64,000 bases of DNA, from the NCBI GenBank assembly GCA_964360335.1, contig CAYHVH010000002.1:1-64000 (forward strand). Reading direction: 5' to 3'. Both the position numbers and the translations under genes were made by a program. The notes under the pieces were generated by a model. That model saw only the letters and a list, made by a program, of their open reading frames with translations, had not been told where the DNA came from and did not search any database. This document shows, in pieces, positions 14,758-22,660 of the stretch. Origin of the DNA: CAYHVH01 sp964360335. GTDB lineage: Bacteria; Patescibacteriota; Doudnabacteria; UBA920; 2-01-FULL-46-14. Positions within the stretch are counted from its first letter, which is position 1, and every line of letters begins with the position of its first letter.

Positions 14758-17736
14758 ATGCAGAAGACTAAGATCGAACTCAAAACCAAATCTAAGATTT
14801 TAGAAGGTTTAAATGATGAGCAGGCCCGAGCGGTGACTCACGGCGAAGGGCCGCTTCTGATTGTTGCTGGGGCCGGTACCGGCAAAACAACGGTTATCAC
14901 CAGACGCGTGGCTTACCTGATTGAACGGGGAATAAAACCGGAGCAGATTTTGGCGCTCGCTTTCGGCGACAAAGCCGCTCAAGAGATGGAAGAACGCGCG
15001 GACAAGCTTTTGCCCTACGGCTACTACAATTTGCAAATTTCTACTTTCCACGCCTTCGCGGAATCGGTCCTCAAAGAGCACAGCCTGGAGATTGGCCTGC
15101 CGGATTTTAAGGTGCTGGACGAGGTCGGCCAGTGGTTACTCATCAGAAATAACCTGGAAAAGTTTGACCTTGATTACTACCGGCCTCTGGGCAACCCCAC
15201 GCGGTTTATTAAGGCCTTGGTTACGCACTTTGCCCGGGCCAAGGATGAACTTATTACCCCCGAGGAATACTTGGGATATGCGGAAAAACTTAAATTAGTA
15301 TCTGACCAAGACCCTTCGACTTCACTTCGCTCCGCTCAGGGACTGAAATCGTTAGCGCCCGAGCTTGCCCGCCCGCTGAAGCTAGGCGAAGGCTGGGTCG
15401 AGGGCCAGGAACTCAAAAGGATTGCCGAGGTCGCCAACGCTTATCACGTTTATCAAAGACTTTTGCTGCAAAATAGCGTTTTGGATTTTGGGGATCTCAT
15501 CAATTATACCCTAACGCTTTTCCAGAAACGGCCGCGCGTTTTGGAGCTTTACCGGAAGCGTTTTCAGTACATCTTGATTGACGAGTTTCAGGATACGAAT
15601 TATGCGCAGTACGAGCTTTTGAAATTTCTGGCTGCGCCGAAAAACAACCTCACGGTCGTCGGCGACGACGACCAGAGTATTTTTAAGTTCCGCGGTGCTT
15701 CGATTTCCAATATTCTGCATTTTCAAAAGGATTACCCGGACGCGGTGTTTGTTTCTCTCACCAGGAATTACCGGAGCGGCCAGAACATCTTGGACGAAGC
15801 CCACCGGTTTATCCAGCAGAATGATCCGGACCGGCTGGAGGTCCGCCTCCAGCTTTCCAAAAAACTCCAAAATCCGGAGAACCTAAGAGGGGAGATTCAG
15901 CCGCTTCTGGCGCAAGACTATATCAGCGAGGCCCGACTGGTGGCAGAGAAAATCCTGGAATTTTTGAACAAAGACCCGGGTTTGACTTGGGACGACTTTG
16001 CCATCCTGGCGCGCTCCCACGACACGCTCAATCCTTTTATCACGGTTCTGGAGGAAAATCACATTCCACACATTTATTTTGCCAACAAAGGCCTGTACAA
16101 AAAAGCCGCAATCTTGGATATTTTGGCCTATTTCCGGCTTTTGGACAATTATCACGAATCGCAGGCTTTGTACCGGGTGGCGAATTTTCCGCTGTTCCAA
16201 ATTTCCCACGCCGCCATTGTGGAGCTTTCACACTTTGCCAAAAGGAAGTCGCTCTCGCTATTTGAAGCCTTCCGGCTGGCCCCGGCCGTCTTAAACCTTG
16301 ACGAAAAAAGCCGGGAGGGACTCCAGAAACTTTTAATCCTTTTGGAGCAGCACGCCAAGCTCGCGCGCGAGAAGAGCGCCGAGCAAGTCTACATTCAGGT
16401 GGTAAACGATCTGGATTTTGCGGCAGCGGCCCTCCAGGATTATCAAAACGGGAAATATTTGGAAAATTTTCGGCGGCGCATCCAGGATTTTCAGGTCCAA
16501 AATCCGGACAAAACTCTAAAGAACTTTATGCGGGAGCTTAATTTTGAGCAAGAGGCCGGGGGACTGGGAGAGTTGGAGTTTGACGCGGAAGCCGGCCCGG
16601 AGGCCGTAAAACTCATGACGGTCCACGGCGCCAAGGGACTGGAGTTTAGCCACGTGTTTGTCGTAGGGCTGGTGGATAAAAGATTTCCAAGTCTGGAGCG
16701 GCGGGAAGCGATCGAGATTCCGCAGGCGCTCATCAAAGAGGTTTTGCCGGTGGGGGACATTCATTTAGAAGAAGAGCGGCGGCTTTTCTACGTGGCGATG
16801 ACCCGACCCAAAAAAACCTTGTTTTTGACGAGAGCCCTGGATTACGGGGGCAAGCTTCAGAAAAAGCCTTCCCGCTTTCTAGAGGAGCTAGGGCTTGCCC
16901 GAGCGACGGGGGCGAAGCCGACTGGCGAGGTGGTTTTTGCCGGAACCAACACGTCCGGAAGACCGCAAAGATTGCCGCTCCCAAAGTTGTTTTCCTTCAC
17001 CCAAATCTCTGTCTTTAGAAGTTGTCCGCTGGAGTACAAATTCAAATATGTCCTGAAGCTCCCGCTTCCCGGTCGGGCAAGTTTGTCTTTCGGACAAACC
17101 ATCCACCAAACCTTGGAAAAATTTTTGCGTCTCACGAAGCAACACCGGGAAAGTCAGGACCTCTTCGGTCAACACTCCGGAGCCGAACCTCTGGACTTTG
17201 ACGCTCTCCGGAAGCTGTATCGCGAGTCTTGGACTGATGATTGGTACGAAAGCCGCGCGCAAATGGAAGATTACCGGGACAAAGGCGAGAAGATCCTGAA
17301 ATTTTTCCATGAGGACTCAAAAACCAACCCCCCGCGTCCGAAATACCTCGAGGCGAATTTTAAACTTAAGCTCGGGCCGTATCTCCTGCAGGGTAGGATC
17401 GACCGGGTCGACGAAGCCCCTGGGGGTTTGCTGATCATTGACTACAAAACCGGGCCTCCCCGGGGCATCAACAAAGTGGACAAAGAACAACTCCTCCTCT
17501 ACCAGTGGGCCACGGAAGAGTTTCTGAAAGAACGCGTCGCCGATTTGCAATATTGGTTTCTTTGGGATAGTCTGAAAAAACAATCCTTTTTGGGGAGACC
17601 AGAAGAGATTACTAAACTTAAGGAAGATTTCACGGCGACCATTTCCGAAATCGTATCCGCCGTGCAGGGCGACGACTTTTATAACCGGGATTTGCACATC
17701 TCTCATGACTGCGAGTTCCGGGATTTAGGACTATGA
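14758..17736 (+). CDS. UvrD/PcrA-type superfamily 1 helicase with C-terminal PD-(D/E)XK nuclease domain
   Basis: 992 aa. Helicase motifs: Walker A GAGTGKT (38-44), Walker B LIDEFQDTN (~278), GDDDQSIFKFRGA (motif III), LTRNYRSGQNIL (motif IV), VKLMTVHGAKGLEFSHVFVVGL (motif V) and EEERRLFYVAMTR (motif VI). From ~residue 750 a RecB-family nuclease follows: FRSCPLEYKFKYV, then LLIIDYKTGPP with catalytic Asp-x-Lys near 895. A single Cys near the end (SHDCEF) recalls, but does not complete, the AddB iron-sulfur Cys set. Likely role: recombination or repair end-processing. Residues ~184-216 consist of two palindromic repeats inserted in frame. Its stop overlaps the next start. Confidence 0.9.
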   Translation: MQKTKIELKTKSKILEGLNDEQARAVTHGEGPLLIVAGAGTGKTTVITRRVAYLIERGIKPEQILALAFGDKAAQEMEERADKLLPYGYYNLQISTFHAFAESVLKEHSLEIGLPDFKVLDEVGQWLLIRNNLEKFDLDYYRPLGNPTRFIKALVTHFARAKDELITPEEYLGYAEKLKLVSDQDPSTSLRSAQGLKSLAPELARPLKLGEGWVEGQELKRIAEVANAYHVYQRLLLQNSVLDFGDLINYTLTLFQKRPRVLELYRKRFQYILIDEFQDTNYAQYELLKFLAAPKNNLTVVGDDDQSIFKFRGASISNILHFQKDYPDAVFVSLTRNYRSGQNILDEAHRFIQQNDPDRLEVRLQLSKKLQNPENLRGEIQPLLAQDYISEARLVAEKILEFLNKDPGLTWDDFAILARSHDTLNPFITVLEENHIPHIYFANKGLYKKAAILDILAYFRLLDNYHESQALYRVANFPLFQISHAAIVELSHFAKRKSLSLFEAFRLAPAVLNLDEKSREGLQKLLILLEQHAKLAREKSAEQVYIQVVNDLDFAAAALQDYQNGKYLENFRRRIQDFQVQNPDKTLKNFMRELNFEQEAGGLGELEFDAEAGPEAVKLMTVHGAKGLEFSHVFVVGLVDKRFPSLERREAIEIPQALIKEVLPVGDIHLEEERRLFYVAMTRPKKTLFLTRALDYGGKLQKKPSRFLEELGLARATGAKPTGEVVFAGTNTSGRPQRLPLPKLFSFTQISVFRSCPLEYKFKYVLKLPLPGRASLSFGQTIHQTLEKFLRLTKQHRESQDLFGQHSGAEPLDFDALRKLYRESWTDDWYESRAQMEDYRDKGEKILKFFHEDSKTNPPRPKYLEANFKLKLGPYLLQGRIDRVDEAPGGLLIIDYKTGPPRGINKVDKEQLLLYQWATEEFLKERVADLQYWFLWDSLKKQSFLGRPEEITKLKEDFTATISEIVSAVQGDDFYNRDLHISHDCEFRDLGL
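15311..15341. repeat. Palindromic repeat in frame in the UvrD gene (first)
   Basis: CCTTCGACTTCACTTCGC...GCTCAGGG type sequence encoding DPSTSLRSAQG. The same CCTTCGACTTCGCTC theme recurs at 27475-27635 and 37275-37382 in intergenic DNA. Confidence 0.7.
15358..15406. repeat. GAGCTTGCCC repeat in UvrD gene, paired with mnmA copy
   Basis: A 49-bp element encoding PELARPLKLGEGWVEG. About 90 percent identical to 57076-57124 in mnmA, where it is read in the same frame as PELAPPPKPGEGWVEG. Confidence 0.85.
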
Positions 17737-18629
17737 GGGCAATCATTGACCCAAGCAAACAAAAATTCGTGATTATCCTGGTGGCAGCGCTCACCACGTT
17801 TTTTGGCCTGGAGGTTGCGAGCCAAACTCTCGCGACTTATCAGCTACCGCTGTTTTTGCGGGTCAGCTTGTATGTCTATTTATTTTTGATTTTTTGGCAG
17901 ACTTTTGTATTTGATTTACACCTCAAAAAAGCCGGCTCTTGGCGAGCGCTGGAACACTCCCTTTGGCAGGCCTTGAAGGCTCGGTTCGAATACCTCAAGG
18001 AGCGCCACCACTGGCTGCATTTCCAGAACTACCTGATTTTGCCCGGTTTTATTTACTGGATGACGGTCGCGTTGTTGTTTCTCAATCCTTTCGACGAACT
18101 TCGGAAGCAAGTCTGGATTTTTCTCTCGACAGTAGCCCTAAGCGGCGGCTTTTGGTACCTGAAAACCGTATTTTATTCCCATCGCGAGGCGAGCCGAATC
18201 TCGCGAGAAGTCATTTTTTTGGCCAAACTCTATGCCTCCTATTTGTCCTTTGCGGCGGGGTTGGGACTTGTTCGCTACTTCGGGCTGGGGGCGGAATTTT
18301 TTACTTTGACCGCGTTTTTGATCACGTTTTGGCTTTTGTTTCAGGCCTTGTTCCAACACCACTTTATCGGGTTTCAAACCTTAAAGTTTCTTTTGCTGGC
18401 AGGAATCGGGATGGCCGCGGCCGGTTATTTCGTGTATTCCTTGTGGAACGTCAATTTTTACAGCGGTGGACTGGTTTTGGCCGCAGTTTATAACACCATC
18501 TGGGGACTTGTGCACCACAAGTTTATTGACCAGAACTTGACCCGGAGAATCGTCTACGAGTATCTGGCCGTGCTGTTCGTGATTTTGGTGATTGTCTTTG
18601 GAACGACTAACTTCGCTGAGCGAATTTAG
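17733..18629 (+). CDS. Polytopic membrane protein, unknown
   Basis: 298 aa with about eight hydrophobic helices (for example residues 10-28, 45-63, 102-120, 128-146, 165-183, 190-210, 218-235, 272-290) separated by short basic loops. I do not recognise a family. It is coupled to the helicase gene by a 4-bp ATGA overlap, but no functional link is evident. Confidence 0.6.
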   Translation: MRAIIDPSKQKFVIILVAALTTFFGLEVASQTLATYQLPLFLRVSLYVYLFLIFWQTFVFDLHLKKAGSWRALEHSLWQALKARFEYLKERHHWLHFQNYLILPGFIYWMTVALLFLNPFDELRKQVWIFLSTVALSGGFWYLKTVFYSHREASRISREVIFLAKLYASYLSFAAGLGLVRYFGLGAEFFTLTAFLITFWLLFQALFQHHFIGFQTLKFLLLAGIGMAAAGYFVYSLWNVNFYSGGLVLAAVYNTIWGLVHHKFIDQNLTRRIVYEYLAVLFVILVIVFGTTNFAERI

Positions 18630-18681
18630 CCGAGGGCGTCGAATTCATTTCGCGCCCGAGGCACATTCGAAAAGGGAGGCA

Positions 18682-18739
18682 GTCCCGACTTGGTCGGGAC
18701 GGTTGGAGGGAAAAACGCCTCTCGGGTTTTTCCCTCCAA
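18682..18739. terminator. Two hairpins between convergent genes
   Basis: GTCCCGAC/GTCGGGAC (18682-18700), then a 14-bp stem TTGGAGGGAAAAAC / GTTTTTCCCTCCAA (18703-18739). The A/T-run lies inside the stem, so it may terminate in both directions. It separates the membrane-protein gene and the CAP gene. Confidence 0.55.
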
Positions 18740-18745
18740 GATCTG

Positions 18746-19711
18746 TTACCACCACCAAATCAGAATTGAAAGCAAAACTATCAGAATAAAAGTAAACAAG
18801 TGATAACTGGAGTGGCTGCGTTCTATCACCGCTTCGTGTCTAGAAATGATGACGGAATCCGCCGAAAGCACCAGAAGTAAAAACACGCCAAACAGGGTAA
18901 AAACGGTGCGGCTCAAGTTCCGCGCACTTCCCAGGAAATCAAAGACAGTCGAGCGGGCAGGTGGCGATGGTTCTGGCGCTACGAACGGCTCGGGCGCGCG
19001 TGGCGCTTTTTTTACTACGAGCGGCGGCGACTTGGCTTCTTCGCCGCTTGCCGCAGTCGTGGTCGGGGTGGAAATGGCTTCGGGAACGCTCAAGGGAGGT
19101 GGGACTCCTGGTGCAGGAGGGGGGAGGGCCGGTGCTTCGGCCTTGACTTTGGGTTTGGGTTTCGCGGCTTCGGTCGGCGCGCCAAATAGGCTGGTAGTGA
19201 GGTTGGTATATCGCCCTTGATAATCGCCGAACAGCGCCGCCAGCCCCTGATCAAAAAAATCGGGATGCAAGAGGTTCGCTCGATGAGTGGGACTATCGAT
19301 CCAGGCTTTGACTAATCCCTCGGAGGTTGCAAAATCTACTGCCAAATTTTCGCCCAGGATTTTGTACGGCGTATAACCGGCGGCGACGATTTTCGGCCAG
19401 ACGTAGTTGCCATCGGGATCAACGTGAGCGAAGTAGTCGCGATCAATCATGTCTTGCGACTTCTCCGATGCCGCCGTAAGCAACGCTCGGTGGGTGAAGA
19501 GGCGAGTAAGATTGCGGTTCTCCCGCTCCTCGTTGATGAGGGACATCAAGGTTTGAGATTCGACTGCGGCGCTTTCGGCTGACAGGGCTCCCAGAAAAAG
19601 GCGCAGTAAAAGTAAGAGGATGCCGTAAATTAAAAAAGCTTTGTAGGAAAGGACGGGCGGGCGGAAATTATTCTCGGGGGAAGCTATTAAAAAACTGGCG
19701 ATTTTGCCCAT
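18746..19711 (-). CDS. CAP/SCP-domain membrane-anchored protein
   Basis: 321 aa. N-terminal membrane anchor (~residues 24-42), CAP domain (~54-175) with LINEERENRNL, YFAHVDPDGN, ILGENLAV and WIDSPTHRANLLHP, including the two conserved His and Glu residues. A Pro/Ala-rich linker (~180-260) follows, and two C-terminal membrane helices. Bacterial CAP proteins (SCP-like) are extracellular with little-known activity, often envelope related. Expressed from a promoter whose -10 element overlaps that of the divergent gene. Confidence 0.85.
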   Translation of the reverse strand: MGKIASFLIASPENNFRPPVLSYKAFLIYGILLLLLRLFLGALSAESAAVESQTLMSLINEERENRNLTRLFTHRALLTAASEKSQDMIDRDYFAHVDPDGNYVWPKIVAAGYTPYKILGENLAVDFATSEGLVKAWIDSPTHRANLLHPDFFDQGLAALFGDYQGRYTNLTTSLFGAPTEAAKPKPKVKAEAPALPPPAPGVPPPLSVPEAISTPTTTAASGEEAKSPPLVVKKAPRAPEPFVAPEPSPPARSTVFDFLGSARNLSRTVFTLFGVFLLLVLSADSVIISRHEAVIERSHSSYHLFTFILIVLLSILIWWW

Positions 19712-19715
19712 AATT

Positions 19716-19731
19716 TGGTATAATTATAGCA
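19716..19731. promoter_or_regulatory. Symmetrical divergent promoter with overlapping extended -10 elements
   Basis: The 16-bp TGGTATAATTATAGCA is TGnTATAAT on the plus strand (-10 at 19719-19724) and TGnTATAAT on the minus strand (-10 at 19728-19723). The ATGs at 19731 (+) and 19711 (-) are 6 and 11 nt away, so both mRNAs should be leaderless or nearly so. Confidence 0.75.
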
Positions 19732-20096
19732 TGGCAAGAGTGGGAATGCATCTCTGGTTGGCAGTCACAGCCGTTATTGCGGCCCTGACTGTGGGGCTAT
19801 GGTTGATGAGCATGGTCAGTCCCGAGGAGGCTCAAATCTGGCAGCAAGCCGTTGTTTATGGGGCGGCATTTCTGGGAGTATTTGGGCTAGCCACACTTTT
19901 AGGATATCTTGTGCGTGCGATTTTTTGGCCGGGCGGCCTCCGGTACGAGCACTTGAAATCTTCGAGGCGGCAAGGCATACTCTTGGGCTTTCTGGCCGTG
20001 GTTTCCCTCATTCTCCAAGCGGCCGCCATTTTTAACAGCGGCACGGCCCTGCTGCTCCTGATAATTTTTGGGCTTTTGGAACTTTATGTCCAATAA
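19731..20096 (+). CDS. Small three-helix membrane protein, unknown
   Basis: 121 aa from ATG 19731 (the open frame begins at 19704, but that start lies inside the promoter). Three hydrophobic segments: ~6-27, ~40-62, ~88-119, with a short basic loop (KSSRRQG) between the second and third. No family recognised. Its 3' end overlaps the short PheS-like ORF by 11 bp. Confidence 0.6.
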   Translation: MARVGMHLWLAVTAVIAALTVGLWLMSMVSPEEAQIWQQAVVYGAAFLGVFGLATLLGYLVRAIFWPGGLRYEHLKSSRRQGILLGFLAVVSLILQAAAIFNSGTALLLLIIFGLLELYVQ

Positions 20097-20217
20097 AGCA
20101 AGCCTCGGTGACCTAAAGAGGACGGCATTAAAAGAGCTTGATGCGGCAACCAGCTTATCGGCCCTGTTTCTGGTGGAAAAAAGATATTTAGGATATAAAG
20201 GACGCTTGACCGATTAA
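20086..20217 (+). pseudogene. PheS N-terminal fragment (43 codons)
   Basis: Short ORF starting MSNKASLGDLKRTALKEL and ending LVEKRYLGYKGRLTD-stop. The ending matches the N-terminal helical arm of bacterial PheS (E. coli has NVRVEYLGKKGHLT). It stops abruptly where the arm should continue into the catalytic core. About 1.1 kb downstream lies a PheRS of a different type that lacks this arm. It looks like the remnant of a canonical pheS, though a separately translated arm cannot be excluded. Confidence 0.55.
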
Positions 20218-20238
20218 GAACGTTAAGCCAATTTTGAC

Positions 20239-21294
20239 ATGGCCGAAAACGACCAACAGAGATCAGACCAAGAGCCTAAGGACGAAGATTTGGAATTTAT
20301 TGTCATGCCCCAGGGTGAAGGGCTGGCCGTAGGAAACTCTCTTCCCTCAAAGGCCGAGCCCGGTGCGCGGAGCAAGCCGTCCTTCAAAGTCTGGTTAGTG
20401 CTCCTCGTCCTGCTGCTGGTTTTGCTTGGTGGTTTGGTTTACTGGCGCTATCCGGATGTTCTAGAGCGACTTAATTTCGGCAAGCAGGGACCCGCGTCCT
20501 TGCCGGAGTTGAGCTTGCCTGCCGGGGAAGAGGAACGAGTCGATTCCGACAAGGACGGGCTTACCGACAAGGAGGAATTTGATCTGGCCCTTAATCCGCA
20601 AAAGGCCGACAGTGACGATGACGGCCTGGCAGACAGCGATGAAATCAAGATTTATGGCTCGGACCCGCTGCTTCTGGATACGGACAATGACGGGTTTGAC
20701 GACGGCCGCGAAGTAGCCCTAGGTTACAGTCCTGTAAGCCCGTCCCCAGAGAAAGCCGGTGCCGAGGAACTTCAGCTTTGGACCGAGCGGATTCGCGTGC
20801 AGGGTTTGCATGAACCAACCAAAACCACCTTGGCGCTCAAGAGTTTTGACTCGGACCAGCCGGAGTCGGCCTATGTCAACAGCCAATACGGATATCGGTT
20901 GGTTTTACCCGCGGCCTTGACCTACCGCGAAGCTCAAGGTCAGGGCCTTGTTGGATTTTATGTAGCGGGCACCACCCCGGCCGACAGCGACCCCGCCACA
21001 GACCCAATCAGCATCAATGTGGCTGTAAAAACGGGAAGCCAAACCTTGGAGGATTGGCTCAAGGACTTCCACCAGCCGGCAGACTATGGAAAAGCGGAAA
21101 ATCTGGCAGTGAACAACCTCCAGGCGATACGCCTCCGCGGCCTCAAAACCGAAACCTGTCCCCAGGATAAGACTTTCTTCCTGAGACCAGAGCAAAGCGG
21201 AACGGTGATTGTCTTGACTTGGACCTGCAATGAAAACACGGCATATAGCCCGATATATGAACAAATTATTACGAGTTTTGAGTTCGTGCAATGA
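20239..21294 (+). CDS. Membrane-anchored protein with thrombospondin type 3/EF-hand-like calcium repeats
   Basis: 351 aa. Cytoplasmic acidic N-terminus (1-45), one membrane helix (~52-72, VWLVLLVLLLVLLGGLVYW), then three calcium-binding-like repeats between ~98 and 160: DSDKDGLTDKEEF, DSDDDGLADSDEI, DTDNDGFDDGREV. The C-terminal ~170 residues form an extracellular domain of unknown family with two Cys (CPQD and TWTCNE). Bitopic surface protein, probably calcium dependent. Its stop overlaps the PheRS start (ATGA). Confidence 0.8.
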   Translation: MAENDQQRSDQEPKDEDLEFIVMPQGEGLAVGNSLPSKAEPGARSKPSFKVWLVLLVLLLVLLGGLVYWRYPDVLERLNFGKQGPASLPELSLPAGEEERVDSDKDGLTDKEEFDLALNPQKADSDDDGLADSDEIKIYGSDPLLLDTDNDGFDDGREVALGYSPVSPSPEKAGAEELQLWTERIRVQGLHEPTKTTLALKSFDSDQPESAYVNSQYGYRLVLPAALTYREAQGQGLVGFYVAGTTPADSDPATDPISINVAVKTGSQTLEDWLKDFHQPADYGKAENLAVNNLQAIRLRGLKTETCPQDKTFFLRPEQSGTVIVLTWTCNENTAYSPIYEQIITSFEFVQ

Positions 21295-22472
21295 GTAGCA
21301 TTTTGTCCACTGATAAAACTTTGCGCGACCATCAGCACATCAAAGTCCAATCGGCTCAAGAAACGCGTCTGAAACAGGAGCTTCAGAGTCGGACCGACGC
21401 GGAAAGCCAGAGGATAGAGCGTTATTTGGCCATGCCCGACTTATCACGTACTGAAGGCAGCCCGCTTCGGGAACTAGTAAAGCGGATAGTTAATCTGCCC
21501 GATTTTAAGGATTTTGATGTTATCCAGGTCCCCGAGATCGTGCCCGCGGACATTAGTTTTGATTTATTTGATTTTCCGAAAGACCATCCAGCCAGATCAA
21601 AATCTGATACCTATTACGCGGACTCAAACCACATTCTACGCACGCATACAACTGTGATGTGGTATTACTATCTCAAGCACCCCGCTATTAAAAGACGAAT
21701 TGCGAATGGGGAAGCGGTTGGTTCATTCTGCTATGGCAAAGTCTATCGCAAAGATGAAATTGACCGGCATCACATGAATGTATTTCACAATATGGACGGC
21801 TGGTATCTTATCCCAAAGGACCAAAAAATAATTACCAGCCAGGACTTACAGGATGTTCTCGCGATAATTGCCAAATCGAATTTTGGTCTACGGGTAAAAT
21901 ATCGATTCAACGAAGATACCTTTCCATACACTGTCCCATCATTGGAAATGGAAATCGATAAAGGGGATGGCAAGTGGCTTGAAGTAGTCGGCGCTGGTAT
22001 TGTAAAAGGGAGTGTGCTGGACAAATTAGGCGTCGATTCTGCGGAATACAATGGCTGGGCGTTTGGATTTGGATTGGAACGTTTGGCGATGATTAGCATG
22101 GAGCTGCCTGATATTCGGCTGTTTTGGTCCCAGGACGGACGCGTTAAAAAGCAGCTTGTCCTTGGAAACAAATTTAGGGAAGTTTCGAAATTTCCGTCGA
22201 TCACGCGCGATATTTCATTTATCGTTGATAAGAGTTTTGTTCCTAATGATTACTTTGATCTAATACGCGATATTGGCGGAGATCTGGTGGAGGAGGTTCG
22301 ACTTTTGGACAAATACGAAGACCTGGAGAAGTTTGGACGAGATAAGGTGAGTTACACTTACCGGGTGGTGTACCGCAGTCCTCAAAGAACCCTGACCGCG
22401 GAGGAAGTAGAAAAGCTGCAAAGCAGACTTTATCAGCAAACAAAGATGCAGTATAAAGCCGACCTGAGATGA
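21291..22472 (+). CDS. Single-chain phenylalanyl-tRNA synthetase, mitochondrial-type architecture
   Basis: 393 aa. Class II PheS catalytic core: HPARSKSDTYY, LRTHTT, motif 2 GKVYRKDEIDRHHMNVFH, FPYTVPSLEMEI, motif 3 GWAFGFGLERLAMI. It is followed, at ~305-393, by an FDX-ACB (anticodon-binding) domain: SITRDISFIVDK, DLIRDIGGDLVEEVRLLDKY, YRVVYRSPQRTLTAEEV. Bacterial PheS lacks FDX-ACB, which is normally at the C-terminus of PheT. The combination on one chain, and the wording of the motifs (PDIRLFW, IGGDLVE), match human mitochondrial FARS2. It charges tRNA-Phe with Phe, probably as a monomer. No pheT in the window. Confidence 0.85.
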   Translation: MSSILSTDKTLRDHQHIKVQSAQETRLKQELQSRTDAESQRIERYLAMPDLSRTEGSPLRELVKRIVNLPDFKDFDVIQVPEIVPADISFDLFDFPKDHPARSKSDTYYADSNHILRTHTTVMWYYYLKHPAIKRRIANGEAVGSFCYGKVYRKDEIDRHHMNVFHNMDGWYLIPKDQKIITSQDLQDVLAIIAKSNFGLRVKYRFNEDTFPYTVPSLEMEIDKGDGKWLEVVGAGIVKGSVLDKLGVDSAEYNGWAFGFGLERLAMISMELPDIRLFWSQDGRVKKQLVLGNKFREVSKFPSITRDISFIVDKSFVPNDYFDLIRDIGGDLVEEVRLLDKYEDLEKFGRDKVSYTYRVVYRSPQRTLTAEEVEKLQSRLYQQTKMQYKADLR

Positions 22473-22474
22473 TA

Positions 22475-22483
22475 TGCTAAAAT
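22475..22483 (+). promoter_or_regulatory. Extended -10 promoter before gyrB
   Basis: TGC-TAAAAT directly after the PheRS stop. It would give a leader of about 170 nt before the gyrB ATG, containing two palindromic repeats. Confidence 0.5.
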
Positions 22484-22527
22484 ATATGTGGCTACAAAAC
22501 GCAGATTATGGGTTTTCTTTCCTTCTC

Positions 22528-22622
22528 CCCTCCCCAGGCGTGGGGAGGGTGGCTGAAAGTCAGGAGAGGTCGAATTACAGCAGTTGCAACCTCTCTCCTT
22601 CTCTCCCCTCGCCAGGGGAGAG
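22528..22622. repeat. Two CTCCCC palindromes in the gyrB leader
   Basis: CCCTCCCCA-GGCG-TGGGGAGGG (22528-22549) and CTCTCCCCT-CGCC-AGGGGAGAG (22601-22622), in opposite orientation judged by the flanking AACCTCTC/GAGAGGT tails. The gyrB frame is open through them, but they are best read as leader, not protein. Confidence 0.8.
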
Positions 22623-22660
22623 GGTCACAACGTAAATTTTCTCGTTCTCGGTTCCTGTTT

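Noticed and set aside
22486..22629. Short ORF in the gyrB leader starting ATGTGGCTA
   Set aside because: 47 codons made mostly of repeats; the ATG is only 2 nt after the -10 box, too close to be transcribed.
22508..22660. N-terminal extension of GyrB
   Set aside because: The open frame is translated palindromic repeat; GyrB length and start fit ATG 22661.
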